Below are positions 1-11,012 of a stretch of DNA of 64,000 nucleotides, piece by piece (position 1 is the first letter of the stretch; each line of letters begins with the position of its first letter). The position numbers and the translations under genes were made by a program. Source of the DNA: Porpolomopsis calyptriformis (taxonomy: Eukaryota; Basidiomycota; Agaricomycetes; Agaricales; Hygrophoraceae); NCBI GenBank assembly GCA_951640195.1, contig OX621168.1, positions 1,674,001 to 1,738,000 on the forward strand. Reading direction: 5' to 3'. The notes under the pieces are model-generated. The model had not been told where the DNA came from and did not search any database. It was given only the letters and a program-made list of their open reading frames with translations.

Positions 1-49
1 TCGGTAATTTTTTTCCGGGTCATTACCGAGAGCAATGGCAAGTTCTTGA

Positions 50-1300
50 ATGACAGGAGAGTGACGCATGGGTGACAATGACTACATGCAATGTGAATGA
101 AACGCAACTTAGCTGGGACAAGGGGATTGAATACTTACCGGGGTAAAGCGTGCAAGCTTGAAGCAATCGATTACAATGAACAGCCATCGGCAGGTGATCG
201 ACGCGTCGAACAAAGACAAACATTTGCCACACCAAAGCGTCAGTCACCTTTCGCTGCATTGTCTAGCCATCACTGATAACCGCAGTTAATAGCTTCTCCA
301 TCGATGTCCGATACATTTTGGGGCTACCTCGTGGACGTACCTGCTACAATCAAAAAGGTCATACGTCGAAATTCAGGATACAAGAAAAACGTCCGATCCC
401 TCCATGATTTCGACAGGTCGGGAGCTAGTATGTTTTCTTTTGCCGAAGAAACTTTTGGCAGAGAGTGCGGTATCCGAAATCTCAGCATAGAACGGGCGTG
501 GATTGGTCACGGCAGGAAAGCATATTGTTGGGCCCTTCCTCCCACAATGAATCCCGCATGTCGTTCTGCGGAGGACACCAAACGACTAAACGCGTTCTTA
601 AGAATCATCGGCTATACTACCGAACCTACGAAGTATTGTTCTACGAGGATGCGCGAACCCGCACACTTACGCGATGCCCCACCGATCCCAAAGATCGTGG
701 AAAACATACTTTGGGAGGCTTGTCTTAGTGGGTTTAGATCCGGTGCGATATTGGAAGAATTGGAGGCGGAGGATATTGCTAAAGCGAATAGAGCGGAATC
801 GGACGAATCGTTGGCAGAGGATATGGCCAGGGCGAAGATTACCGCCCCCTAAATAGTGAGCGATTTTACACTTCTTCATAACCACCTTGGGTTGATTTAC
901 TATGTACAGTAGTCTCATATTGTAATTCAGACTACATCACCATGGATTCCCTCCAATGTTCAATTGAATTGGTTCATAATTACCTTCTTGTACAGACCTA
1001 ATCGCTCGTTCATTCGCATCCCGCTTTTTGACCAGCTGTGGTTGCATTGACGCACTAGCCTTATCCCTTTCGGTTCGCCCCCTGATTATGTGCCGATCTA
1101 CTACCTGACTGCCAAATGGTCATGCGCCTTAATGTTGTCCTTTATTCCTTCCTGGAATGTTATTCCAAGGAATGCGACTTTTCAGAACGATATGGTATGG
1201 CCTCAGACTCAAGAAATTGTGGAGCATCTCGCGCTAGAGGCACCGTGATATATTTGCCGACAGCTACTGCCGGTGTTTCCCAGCGTGTGGTCAGAAGTCT
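50..1300 (+). repeat. Tandem duplicated unit, copy A (unrecognised gene remnant)
   Basis: This unit of about 1.3 kb is repeated, in the same orientation, at 1455-1561 plus 23465-24665. Shared landmarks are a GACGCATGGG-like stretch near 70, AAGCTTGAAG near 153, the segment 320-350, the long match at 480-600, and the CTCGCGCT region near 1228. The only substantial frame is 304-852 on the plus strand (182 aa, ATG start). Its middle (about residues 60-110) is the best conserved part in the other copy, where the frame is broken. I do not recognise the protein. The two copies are diverged, so this looks like an old duplicated gene or an old repeat, probably not functional. The value of the pair is that copy A keeps the uninterrupted version of the site where the transposon entered copy B. 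Confidence 0.6.
304..852 (+). CDS. Hypothetical protein in duplicated unit (182 aa), doubtful
   Basis: An ATG-started open frame of 182 codons ends in TAA at 850-852. No domain, signal peptide or membrane segment is recognisable. The C-terminal third is rich in Ala and Glu (EELEAEDIAKAN-like). The paralogous copy at 23680-24200 conserves nucleotide sequence across the middle of the frame but contains stops and a palindromic insertion, so there is no evidence of protein-level selection. It could be one exon of an old gene, or an open frame by chance within a repeat. Low confidence that it is expressed. Confidence 0.25.
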   Translation: MSDTFWGYLVDVPATIKKVIRRNSGYKKNVRSLHDFDRSGASMFSFAEETFGRECGIRNLSIERAWIGHGRKAYCWALPPTMNPACRSAEDTKRLNAFLRIIGYTTEPTKYCSTRMREPAHLRDAPPIPKIVENILWEACLSGFRSGAILEELEAEDIAKANRAESDESLAEDMARAKITAP

Positions 1301-1561
1301 AAAATGCAAGTGTACATACATCGAGAGTGTAAAATCCACAATTACAGACCAATGGACCAAAGGGGTCAAGCCAAAGTTCATCGCTCAGCGCTCGGCTTGT
1401 TTCGTATACCTCAGTAGTAGGTCCTATACATAGGGATTATCCTCAGGCCTCTGAATGGTTGGAGGGTTACGCATGGGCGATGAAAGCTAACTATATTCTT
1501 GATGTAAATAATATAGCATGAACAGGGGAGACTTTAATGTTTACCAGCTTCAAGCTTGAAG

Positions 1562-1816
1562 CCCAGTGAAAAACGCGGCTATTTGGAGGGAATCGTGTAG
1601 ATATGGAACTATTTGTACCAATACATAACAATTGCGTACCAATTACACCAATTTACTTCTTGATAAAAAGCTTTTTGTCCTTATTTGAGGAAGTTCCTTG
1701 CCATTTTTGAGTGCCTCGAGTCGACGACGTTTACTTCCAGACTTATTGATAAATTTATTCTTCGGTGAGCCTCAATTTAATCAATTTATTGGTTAAACTA
1801 ATTTACTTCCGATTAC
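1562..1816 (+). repeat. Left terminal inverted repeat and subterminal region
   Basis: The 13-bp terminal repeat is followed by about 240 bp of AT-rich non-coding DNA up to the transposase ATG at 1817. It has short repeated motifs such as GTACCAAT (near 1616 and 1636). No promoter element could be fixed with confidence. Confidence 0.5.
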
Positions 1817-4166
1817 ATGGAACCTGTGCAAGACCAGCCGCTGCCTGGCTTCTGGTGCAACTGCAGCAGGTACTGTGGCGACCCACCCAAGAAGGTTTCA
1901 CAAATGACATATAACCGACATACCAACAACTGCAAGTACGATCTCTTCGTACTGGAATTCTGGGCATTGTTGCAGTCCAGAAACGGGGGGAAATCTACAA
2001 AGAAGAATTGGCAGAACAGAGATGCAGATTGCCCCAGTAAAAGACAGAGACGGAAGGGGAAAGAGAAAGAAATACATGCCTTGGATACCGATATGTGCGA
2101 GGTGAGTTTCACCACCTGTATTTTTGACAGTAGTTACTTTAGCGCGTTTCAGGAAAGGGACGACTTTCTCAATGACGCAGGCGGTCGTCCTCCATCTCCA
2201 GACCCGCGTCAACTGGTGCCTGACCCCCCCTCTGCGTCTTCTTCATCCGGGATGCCTGGATCAGGATCAGACTCTGATCCTGACCCTGTGGGGTCAGGGG
2301 AATCAACTTGATGTGATCCGGGAAGCCTAGAGGATCAAGACAATCAGCAAAACAATCCTGAATTTGGGGAAGGCAACTCTCACCTTCAGGATGATCAAGA
2401 TGATATCCACGAAGGCCAGAATCACTTCCAAACGGAAGAGATTCAAGCGGTGGAAGAGATGATTTGCATCATCCAAAATGCACGTCTGGGTGACGCATAC
2501 GATTCCCTGGACTCTGGTTCCCTTGCCTGCCTGCGTAACCCATCTGAAGAGCATCTGTGTCTCAATGACCCAGACATACGACTGTCGATTGACATATATC
2601 TTTCGACTCAAAATGCCTCTCAGGAGACTTACAATGCCGTCTGCCAAAACATCCTCAGGCGGTATCCCGATTCTGGGATGCTCTCGCTTGATCAAGTCAA
2701 GCAGTGGGTTACTGAACTCACTGGTGTCATCTCTGTCACTCATGACATGTGTCCCAACTCATGTGTAGCGTATGTTGGCCCCTTTACAAACTGCGATCAC
2801 TGTCCCACTTGCGGCGAGGATCAATATGATCCAATCAAGAGTAACTCGAAAAAGAAAATCCCTCGCCAACAATTCCATACGATCCTGATCGGCCCACAAC
2901 TACAGGCCCTCTGGAGAACTCGGGAGGGCTCTCACAATATGCGATACCGCGACCGACGCACTGAAGAACTTCTGGCTGAACTCACAGAAAATCAGGGTAA
3001 TCTCAAGGTTTATGACGATGTTTTCTGTGGTAGTGACTACCTGGCACTTGTTAGGGATGGAACTATCCAATCCGGCGACATGATACTCATGATGTCTATT
3101 GACAGTGCTCAGCTCTACAAAAATAAGTCGTCCGACACCTGGATCTGGATCTGGATCATCCTCAATCTCTCGCCAGATGGCTGATACAAAAAGAAGCATG
3201 TACTCCCTGGCGGATTCATTCCGGGACCCAACCCACCCAAGAATCCCGACTCTTTCCTGCTTCCTTCCCTTCACCATGTTGCTGCCATCATGAATGATGG
3301 TCTCCCAGTTTGGGATGCCTTACGCGATCTCAAATTTATTTCGAATATATATTTTTTACCTCTTATGTGCTGATGCGATCGGACTCGCACCTATTAGTGG
3401 TCTTGTTAGTCATCACGGAAAAAACGGCTGTCGGATCTACTGTGAGATGCCTGGGCATCACAAAAGGGGGAAACCCCACTATTATCCAGCTTGTTTAAAG
3501 CCTAGCGATGGTGGCAATGGGTCCAGGTCTCATCCAGACATCCCCTTGGATTCTCTCACAGGTGGATGCAAAGGCCGATACAATGACAACCTACGACACC
3601 TCAAAAATGCCGCAAACAAGACTCAATATGAGGCTCGCCGTAAGGAGACTGGGATCTGTAAACCCAGCCTCCTGAGCGGTCTCCCTCGATTGCTTCTGGT
3701 TCCGCGATGTTTCAGCCTGGATATAATGCACCTTCCGGCTCTTAATATTCCAGATTTGCTTTTAGGACTCTGGCGGGGAACCTTGGACTGCGACAAAGAT
3801 GATGACAAGGCAACATGGGACTGGGCAAAGAATTTGAGAAAGCCCATCATCTGGAAGGAACACGGAAAGGCTGTTGCAGGAGCAACGCCTTACCTCCCTG
3901 GCTCGTTTGATCAGCCTCCGCGTAATCCCGCTGAGAAACTCAACAGTGGGTACAAAGCCTGGGAATTCCTGACCTATATCTATGGGCTAGGCCCTGGCGT
4001 CTTCTATGAAGTTCTGCCAGTACCTTACTGGCAGAATTTTTGTAAACTCATTTCAGGTATCTGTCTTATCTCACAAAGGTTGATCACTATGGAACAACTC
4101 AGAAACGCGCATCAATTACTCAATGAATTCGCAGAAGAGTTCGAACTTTTATACTACCAATGCAAA

Positions 4167-4171
4167 CATGC
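4167..4171 (+). repeat. Target site duplication CATGC, left of LTR element 1
   Basis: CATGC at 4167-4171 directly precedes the left LTR and recurs at 11013-11017 directly after the right LTR. Removing the element plus one copy rejoins the transposase reading frame. Confidence 0.95.
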
Positions 4172-4571
4172 TGTTATAAACTAGTTGTCAATGAGATGGT
4201 TTTACTTCGGAGAGCTCTGTCCCAAGACGATGATAATGTCTCAAGTCCTAGTTATTGGGTTGCTAATGAGGAATCAGACTTAAAGTCTGAGTACGACTAA
4301 CTGGGGGTTTATATACTGACTACGCTACTGTGGATGAGTCAGTGTAAACACGAGGAATACATGCGACGAGTAGAGATAAACATGATAAGGAACTCAGAGC
4401 ATGTGAAGAGATGAAACATGATTGTTGGAAATGAAATGTGTCCTATCTCGGATATATGAAAAGATACGAAATTGTGGGGAATCCCTGGGGAATCCCAAGT
4501 AGAGATAAGACCTGTCCGACTAAGCAGTAATGACTAACATAGAGAGGAAATGAAAATTTACGTCCATGACA
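4172..4571 (-). repeat. 3' LTR of element 1
   Basis: Its 400 bp match 10613-11012 except for 11 transitions. It contains the TATATAAA box and the AAGTCTGATTC start segment in the same positions as the 5' LTR. I could not find a convincing polypurine tract just upstream in element sense (4572-4590 is only partly purine). Confidence 0.93.
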
Positions 4572-4605
4572 TACACCTCGTTTTTCAGGAAATTCGACCC
4601 GAATT

Positions 4606-5343
4606 TCAAACTTGGGCGGTGTCGGTTGTTTCGTCCTCTGAGGCCTGAGTCAGGATTTCCTCAGTGGTGGAGGCCTCGATGACCACTGAGAGGGAAGTGA
4701 TGGGGGTAGCTTCCGAGGCTGCTTCGATGGGGGAAGGGGCTCGGACTGTTGCGATGTTGTCTTTGTCCGGGTATTCCAAGTCGAGGTTGATGGGGTACTC
4801 GACTGACGCACCATAGTTGATTATGGTCTCCGTCGTCGCGAGATCCTGTTGGGCCCGAAGAAAATCTTCTCGGGAGAGTTGTTCAGCTTGACGACTCTCT
4901 TCTACGAGCTTGATGATAATGGCGCGAGTGGTGACGTCATAGCAATCGACCCATGTTTGCTTCTTTTGTCATTGGAGCTCCCAAACTTTGAGCTCACTTT
5001 CATCCCAGCGGTTCTTCCAAAACAGGGCGCTCTTCTCCGATGCCTTGAGCTCGGCTTTCAAGACTTCGCGCTCTTGACGAAGTTCTCGGTTCCAGTTACT
5101 GACGCTATTACTGTGAACCGTGAGACGCGAGATGGTGACGGCGGGGTCTTCGGGAGGAGGGGTCTCTGTGGGGTATTCTTTGAAGAAATCTTCCGCACGT
5201 GCGCGAGCTTGTCAACGTAACTGTCGAGTGGAGGAGGAAGAGGTGGAGGGACCGGGAGTAGGGGAACGGATGGCGGCGGATGAAGGGATTCGTCCAGCGC
5301 GTTGAATGGCAACTTGAGGAGAGGGAGATCGAGTGGCTGGCAT
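4606..5343 (-). pseudogene. Extra ORF of element 1 between pol and 3' LTR
   Basis: One frame of 246 codons runs from ATG at 5343 to TGA at 4606-4608, on the same strand as gag-pol. It is broken by two TGA codons (5212-5214 and 4969-4971), both explained by CGA to TGA. The N-terminus is rich in Ser, Pro and Thr. The middle is strongly helical and coiled-coil-like, with repeated Glu/Arg/Lys heptads around WNRELRQEREVLKAELKA. The C-terminus is acidic and Thr-rich. There is no membrane segment, so it is not envelope-like despite its position. I do not recognise the family. It might be a structural or accessory protein; function unknown. Confidence 0.6.
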
Positions 5344-5512
5344 TGTGAATGATAGTTTTATGATGTTGGTATTGGAGACAATGGTGTTGGGCAAGTTCGT
5401 CGAAAGTGGGGAAAGACTGGATGGAGTCGTATCAACGACTCTGAGTTTATAAGCGCCAACTCGATCTAAAAATAGAATTCAAAAATGGACAGCCGGAATG
5501 ATGACAAACAAG

Positions 5513-8500
5513 CTAAGTTGCCGTTTGAATTGAGTCTTTGTAAGTCTTCACAATTTCCTTGGCATGTCGTAAGACGTTCGATCGTTCTTCCCAAGTGGCT
5601 TCTTCAATCGGATAGCCTTTCCATTTGACCAAATATTTTCATCGGCGTTGAACTCCGGAGTGCTGAAGAATAGATTCAACTTCATATTCTTCTTCATTCT
5701 CGATCAGATCTGGTGGAGGTCGAGATGTATCAGTAATATCAGGGTGGAGTGACTTATCTTCAACATTTGGTCTCAGGAGTGATACGTGAAAAACTGGGTG
5801 GAGTTTCCAAGTTCCGGGGATATCGATAAGATACGCAAGATCCGATACTTGCTTTAGGATCTTGAACGGTCCAGTTCTTCTGTTATCCAGTTTCTTGGTG
5901 GGTCGAGTCATCTTGATGTTTTTGGTATCTAACCAAACCAAATCTCCGACTTTGAAGGAGGGAGGGAGTTTCCGTTTTCGATCGGCATATTTCTTCATTG
6001 ATTCCGCGGCGTGTGATAGTGATTCGCCAGCACTCTTCTGAGCACGCGTGAGACGTTCGTGGAAGGTGTTTGCTGCGGGGACGTTACTCGGGGATTTGAT
6101 TGTGATCAGCAAATGAGGGTGACAGCCATATTCTAAATAGAAGGGTGATTGTGATGTGGCAGAGTGTTGTCGATTATTGTAAGCGAATTCGGCAGAAGCC
6201 AACCATTCGGACCAGTTGTCTTGCATGAAATTGGTGTAGAACCGTAGGTAGACTTTGAGTTCTTGGTTTGTTCGCTCAGTCTGACCATCGGTCTCGGGAT
6301 GATAAGCAGTAGATAGTCCAGAAATGGTTCCTAGGAGTTTGTTGAGGGCTTCAGTGAATTTTGACGCGAATTGGACTCCACGATCAGAAATGATCTTTTT
6401 TGGCCATCCATGATGTTTCCAGATGTGATCACGGAATAGTCAGGCAGCGCCTTCTGATGAGAGATTGGAAGTTGTCGGAATAAAGTGGGCACATTTTGTA
6501 AAGCGATCGACGACCACCATCACAGCATCGTATCCAAGCGAGTCAGGTAGTTGAACAATGAGATCGATGGTTATCTCAGTCCATGGTTCAGTAGCGGGGG
6601 TATAGGTTGTAGGAGTCCTGTCGGCTTTGAAGGGTAATTCTTGTTTTGCTGACAAGCAGGACAGGATTGTACGTAGTTGATAACGTCTTGAGAGACGCCA
6701 TCCCAAACAAAGTTTCGGAGCACTAGCTCCTTTGTCTTCTCAATGCCAGGGTGTCCAGCATGGGGGTAGGCGTGGGACAGTCGTATTATGTCTGTGTGCA
6801 GAGATACTTCCTCCGGCACCACAATTCGACCTTCAACATCGCGAACCAACCCATCGGCTTGGTCCCAAAACAGTGAGGCATCCTTGATTTTCTGTGAGAT
6901 CTTGTTCGGTATTGGTAGTTTGAAGCGTAATCTTGCGAAAAAGTCCGGTTCTGAAAGTTTGACGATCGAATTGATCCAATGTTCATCTGCGATTAAAATC
7001 TCATCTTCCACCTCGCCTTTACCCTCATCGAAATAATCCGGGCGCCTGGATAACCCATCGGCCTTGTTCTTTCTCCCCGGGACATACTCGATTTTGTACT
7101 CGTATCTCGATAGAATTTCTGACCAATGAGCACGTCGTCCAAATAACACGCGAGCAATGCTGAAATATTTGAGGGCGAGGCTGTCGGTGCGAATCAGAAG
7201 GTCATATTGTGAACCTTCCAAAAGATGTCGCCACGCTTTAAGACAGTCTATTATCGCTAGAAGTTCGGTGTCGTGAGTTGGATATTTCTTTTCAGCAGGG
7301 GTTAAAGATCTCGAATGAAAGCCTATGGGTTTCCATTCATTTTCATGCAGTTGAGACAGTATTCCTCCTAAGGCAAAGCCAGAGGCGTCAGTCTCCAGGC
7401 AGTATGGCAGGTCTTGATCCAGTACTTCGAGGACAGGGGCATTTGTGAGGGAGTGTTTTAATTGATCAAAGGCGTGTTGTCATCTGGGGGTCCATTCCCA
7501 TACAGTATCTTTGCGGAGTAATTGGTTGAGTGGTTGGGCAATCTTTGAAAAGTCCTTGATATATTTTCTCCAGAAATTCGTGCTTCCGAGAAAGGATTGG
7601 AGTTGTTTTACGGTCCGAGGTTCAGGCCATTCAGCTATGGCTTTGATCTTCTTAGGATTGGTTCCGATATGACCTTTCATTAAGGTCATCCCTAGATAGA
7701 TCACCTCTTCTTTCTCGAATTGGCATTTGACAGGTTTACAGGAGAGTTTGTTCTTCTTCATGATGTCAAGGGTTTTGAACGTCCAGTAACGCAATTCTTC
7801 TAGATCATCTCCGCAGATGAGAACGTCATCGATATAGATAAAAACACAACCTGATTTTAACACTTCAGCAAATCGCGTGTCGATCATCCGTTGGAACGTA
7901 GCTGGAGAATTCCGTAGACCAAAGAACATCACTCTTGGAACATAGAGTCCCTTAACCGTGTTGAAAGCAGCTTTCCATTCGTCGCCTTCTTTAATCCGAA
8001 TGTTGTTAAATCCCCATCGGATATCTACAACTGTGAATAGTGCAGCAGATCGTAGCTTGGGTTGTTGAACGATCTGATGGAGAAGTGGTAGAGGATATCA
8101 GTCAGGAAAGGTAAAGTGGTTCAGGTAATGGTAGTCTTCGATTGGTCTATATCCAGCATCTTGTCCTTTCGCATTGATTTCTTCAGCTTTCTTGCTCAGG
8201 AAGAAGGGAGCGGCTTGAGGTGAGGATCCTTTGAATATTCGTCCAGTGGCCACGTTTTCTTCCAAAAACTTCTCTAGGAAGTCTATCTCTCGAGGGGACA
8301 TCGGATAAGTCGCGTCATTCTGAGGTACGAAGTTATCTTTGAGATCAATGACGTGATCAAACTCAGAATGAGGTGGAAGGCAATTGAAGGACTCCTTGGC
8401 AAAGACACTAGCATAGTCTTTCCAATAGACCTCCGGTACAAACTTTCGCATATCTTCTTCCACTGTGCTGGCTCGAGACTCGTCCAATTTTGAAATACTT

Positions 8501-8931
8501 GTTATCGCCAGCGAGACCGATTCTACCACAGAGGGCTCTGCTTCGCCGCTACAATACCGACGAGAAGTCTCTTTGCCTCCGAGAGCCAGTGTTGACTTCT
8601 CCCAATCGATACTAGGGTTTTGAGCTCTGAGCCATGGGTAGCCGAGGATAATATCAAACTTGGATCCAAGGTCGGTCACTTCCAAACAGATCCTTTCAGT
8701 GTGTCCACCTGGAGCTTCTATCCAGACATCTGTGTCAAAAACGATCGGGCCCCCTCGGTTCTCTGACCCATCGGCATTCCGTACGGGGATTGGGGTTTCC
8801 AAATCCTGAAGAGTAAATTTGTGACGAGTTGCGAAATTCTCATCCATAAAGTTTCCAGAAGCTCCGCTATCAATAAGACACATGGCGGGGACACATCGGC
8901 CACTGTCTGAAGCTTTGATCCAAACATCCAT
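5513..8931 (-). pseudogene. pol of element 1 (PR-RT-RH-IN-chromodomain), decayed
   Basis: In order on the minus strand: aspartic protease with LIDSGASGNFMD (about 8871-8830); reverse transcriptase with FFGLRNSPATFQ and YIDDVLI (about 7930-7820); RNase H with TDASGFALG (about 7390); integrase zinc finger H-x-H-x-C-x2-C (about 6770-6640); integrase core with DLI and VVDRFTKCAHF; and a C-terminal chromodomain (KYLVKWKGYP ... TWEER, 5638-5560) ending in TAG at 5513-5515. In-frame TGA codons lie at 8098-8100, 7480-7482, 6440-6442 and 5639-5641. A one-base deletion in a C run near 6597-6603 shifts the frame inside the integrase. Upstream of 8931 a CT duplication appears to break the link with the gag frame. 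The chromodomain would have directed integration to marked chromatin. Not functional. Confidence 0.85.
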
Positions 8932-9044
8932 CGTAAGTCCTGAGTTGCCCTTTTCGATAGTACTGAGAGTTCAAAATAAATTGCATGGGGTAATGGTACA
9001 TCGAGTGGTATGGTCCGTAACGTTGAGCGCATTGTCCGAACCTT

Positions 9045-10250
9045 TTAAAAACCCTGGGACTTCAAGTCCGCTGCCAGCCTCTTTTTTCGATCATCCGACC
9101 AATTGCGTATACCAGATTTTGCCATATCCGACAGAGTCTCGCTCGTTGCCAGTGTAGCGGGCGAGTTGACGTTCTCCATGTGGGGCTCAGTGGTAACGAC
9201 ACGTATGTCTCTACCTCGTCCTCGTCCTCGTCCTCGGTAACCGCCTCTGCCTCGAAAGTATCCTCCTCGACGTGAGGAAGAGGTATCGGGTAAATTCTTC
9301 ACATCACCGGCAACACGGTTTGGGCAGGCGTTCATGAAGTGGCCAGGTTGGCCGCAGGAGTAGCAGTTTCCATACGGGATCGTATGAGCAGAAGAGGAAG
9401 GCTCCTCTCTTTTGATAGTGGGGGCTACTGACATTTGACGGGTCGTTGTTGCAGCCACGTACGATCCTCGGGTAGGAAAGGGGTTAGAGTATTGAGGTTG
9501 GGACATAGAGGACTGTCTCTGTGAGGCGAGAATGTCCTTTTGATGCTGATAGCATGTTGTGGTGTCCTTCCACTCTTGAAGTGTGGTAGGGACGGCCGGG
9601 AGTCGGTAAACGTATTCAATGAACTCGGAATCGAGTCCAGCTTGGTAAAGATCGATGAGGGCGGCATCGTTGAAACTGGTATCGACCTGTAAAGCGCTGA
9701 AGCGCAGGTTGTAGTCTTCAATTTTCTTCCTTCCTTGGCATAGATTCTTGATGTCGTTGCGAGCACGAGACTGTCTGTCGATTCCTTCGAATGTTGACTG
9801 GAATCGAGTCACAAATGCGGCCCAAGTAGCAGTCGGGCCAGTCCAGTTGACAGTTCTCATGTCGTTAGTCTCCTTTTCAGACCAAGTTTGGGCCATCATG
9901 CCTTTCATGAAGGAAAGGGCAAAAGGGATTTTGTGTTCGTCGCGGTATGGCTTCCCCATGAAATACAATTCACAGCTGTTAATAAATTTGTCGACGTCTT
10001 GTTGTCGACCAGTGAACTCGTCTGGCTTGGCCATCTTTATCTCGATGGTGGGAGCGGGAGGAGGTTGGGGTTGAGGTCCCGGTGGGGGTTGAACTTGACC
10101 TTGGGCGGCAAGTTGCTGATGGAGATCTTGGATCTCCACCGCTTGGTTCGCATTCGAGGCCTGAAGATTGGCCATCTCCCTCCGCAAGTCGTTCATGACT
10201 GCAAGGATTTCATTAAGGTTGGGAACAGGGGGGTTAGCGCGGGAACCCAT
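9045..10250 (-). CDS. gag of element 1 (capsid and zinc knuckle)
   Basis: This 401-codon frame contains a coiled-coil N-terminus, a retrotransposon Gag capsid region (EFTGRQQDVDKFINSC ... RFQSTFEG), one CCHC zinc knuckle (CYSCGQPGHFMNAC, about residues 293-306) and a basic RGG-type tail (RGRGGYRGRGRGRG). Capsid and nucleocapsid functions follow from the family. The ATG at 10250 is simply the first downstream Met. The same frame is open upstream to 10574 apart from a TGA at 10299-10301, so the original gag was longer by about 100 residues. The stop is TAA at 9045, after which the same frame continues briefly toward pol. Confidence 0.85.
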   Translation of the reverse strand: MGSRANPPVPNLNEILAVMNDLRREMANLQASNANQAVEIQDLHQQLAAQGQVQPPPGPQPQPPPAPTIEIKMAKPDEFTGRQQDVDKFINSCELYFMGKPYRDEHKIPFALSFMKGMMAQTWSEKETNDMRTVNWTGPTATWAAFVTRFQSTFEGIDRQSRARNDIKNLCQGRKKIEDYNLRFSALQVDTSFNDAALIDLYQAGLDSEFIEYVYRLPAVPTTLQEWKDTTTCYQHQKDILASQRQSSMSQPQYSNPFPTRGSYVAATTTRQMSVAPTIKREEPSSSAHTIPYGNCYSCGQPGHFMNACPNRVAGDVKNLPDTSSSRRGGYFRGRGGYRGRGRGRGRDIRVVTTEPHMENVNSPATLATSETLSDMAKSGIRNWSDDRKKRLAADLKSQGF

Positions 10251-10600
10251 TGGATCTGGTGATGGTGAAGGTGAAGGTGTTGTTAAGGGTGAAGAAGGTC
10301 AAGTAGGTTGTTGGAACGGGAAGGATTGATATCTAACAGTAGGGGGAGTGATGGGACGTTGTGACTGGGCGGCGGCAAGTAAGCGAGTTGTTTCGCTTCG
10401 AGTTCTTCCTAGAGCTTGTGTGATACTTGGTAAAGGAGAAGCTTGACTAGCTTCTTCATTGGGATCTGGGAAGATTCGAGTTTGTGAGTAGAGTAACTGA
10501 GAAAGAGGATTGTTCTGCTCAGAGGGATCGTAAAGGTCCTCGTTGTCGTCGTCCAGTGTGGAGATAAGGGTGGATCAAATAGGGGGAGAGAGCAAGAAGG

Positions 10601-10611
10601 AAGTCTGATTC
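10601..10611 (-). promoter_or_regulatory. Putative self-priming primer-binding site, element 1
   Basis: One base inside the 5' LTR the minus strand reads GAATCAGACTT. This is the exact complement of the 11 nt AAGTCTGATTC (minus strand, 10722-10712) within the LTR, about 30 nt downstream of a TATA box. There is no TGG-initial tRNA-complementary sequence at this place. The layout matches the self-priming mechanism known from Tf1, in which the first 11 nt of the mRNA fold back onto the primer site. Confidence 0.7.
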
Positions 10612-10612
10612 T

Positions 10613-11012
10613 TGTTATAAACTGGTTGTTGATGAGATGGTTTTACTTCGGAGAGCTCTGTCCCAAGACGATGATAATGTCTCAAGTCCTAGTTATTGGG
10701 TTGCTAATGAGGAATCAGACTTAAAGTCTGAGTATGACTAACTGGGGGTTTATATACTGACTACGCTACTGCAGATGAGTCAGTGTAAACATGAGGAATA
10801 CATGCGACGAGTAGAGATAAACATGATAAGGAACTCGGAGCATGTGAAGAGATAAAACATGATTGTCGGAAATGAAATGTGTCCTATCTCGGATATATGA
10901 AAAGATACGAAATTGTGGGGAATCCCTGGGGAATCCCAAGTAGAGATAAGACCTGTCCGACTAAGCAGTAATGACTAACATAGAGAGGAAATGAAAATTT
11001 ACGTCCGTGACA
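10613..11012 (-). repeat. 5' LTR of element 1
   Basis: A 400-bp LTR with TGT...ACA ends. The minus strand carries TATATAAA at 10756-10749. The predicted transcript start is at 10722, about 27-34 nt downstream, so R-U5 would run 10722-10613. Confidence 0.93.
10749..10756 (-). promoter_or_regulatory. TATA box in 5' LTR of element 1
   Basis: TATATAAA on the minus strand lies about 30 nt upstream of the predicted RNA start at 10722. The spacing is typical for a TATA-driven promoter, and the same motif is present in the other LTR. Confidence 0.6.

Larger units (their letters stand above)
4172..11012 (-). mobile_element. LTR element 1: Ty3/gypsy chromovirus, complete but decayed
   Basis: A 6841-bp element lies on the minus strand with 400-bp LTRs (4172-4571 and 10613-11012), TG...CA ends and the 5-bp duplication CATGC. 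The order in its own sense is LTR, primer site, gag, protease-RT-RNaseH-integrase-chromodomain, extra ORF, LTR. The chromodomain and the self-priming layout place it near the Tf1/sushi chromoviruses. By eye the LTRs differ at 11 positions of 400, all transitions. Coding regions carry at least eight in-frame TGA codons and frameshifts. It sits inside the Plavaka transposase gene, so it is younger than that transposon. Confidence 0.93.

Noticed and set aside
23..259. Minus-strand ORF of 78 codons at the left edge
   Set aside because: No recognisable motif, lies in the decayed duplicated unit and is not preserved in the other copy.
2327..3277. Minus-strand ORFs opposite the transposase
   Set aside because: Shadows of the conserved transposase frame; no independent features.
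4572..4590. Polypurine tract of element 1
   Set aside because: The expected place next to the 3' LTR is only partly purine (AAAAACGAGGTGTA on the minus strand), so I did not annotate it.
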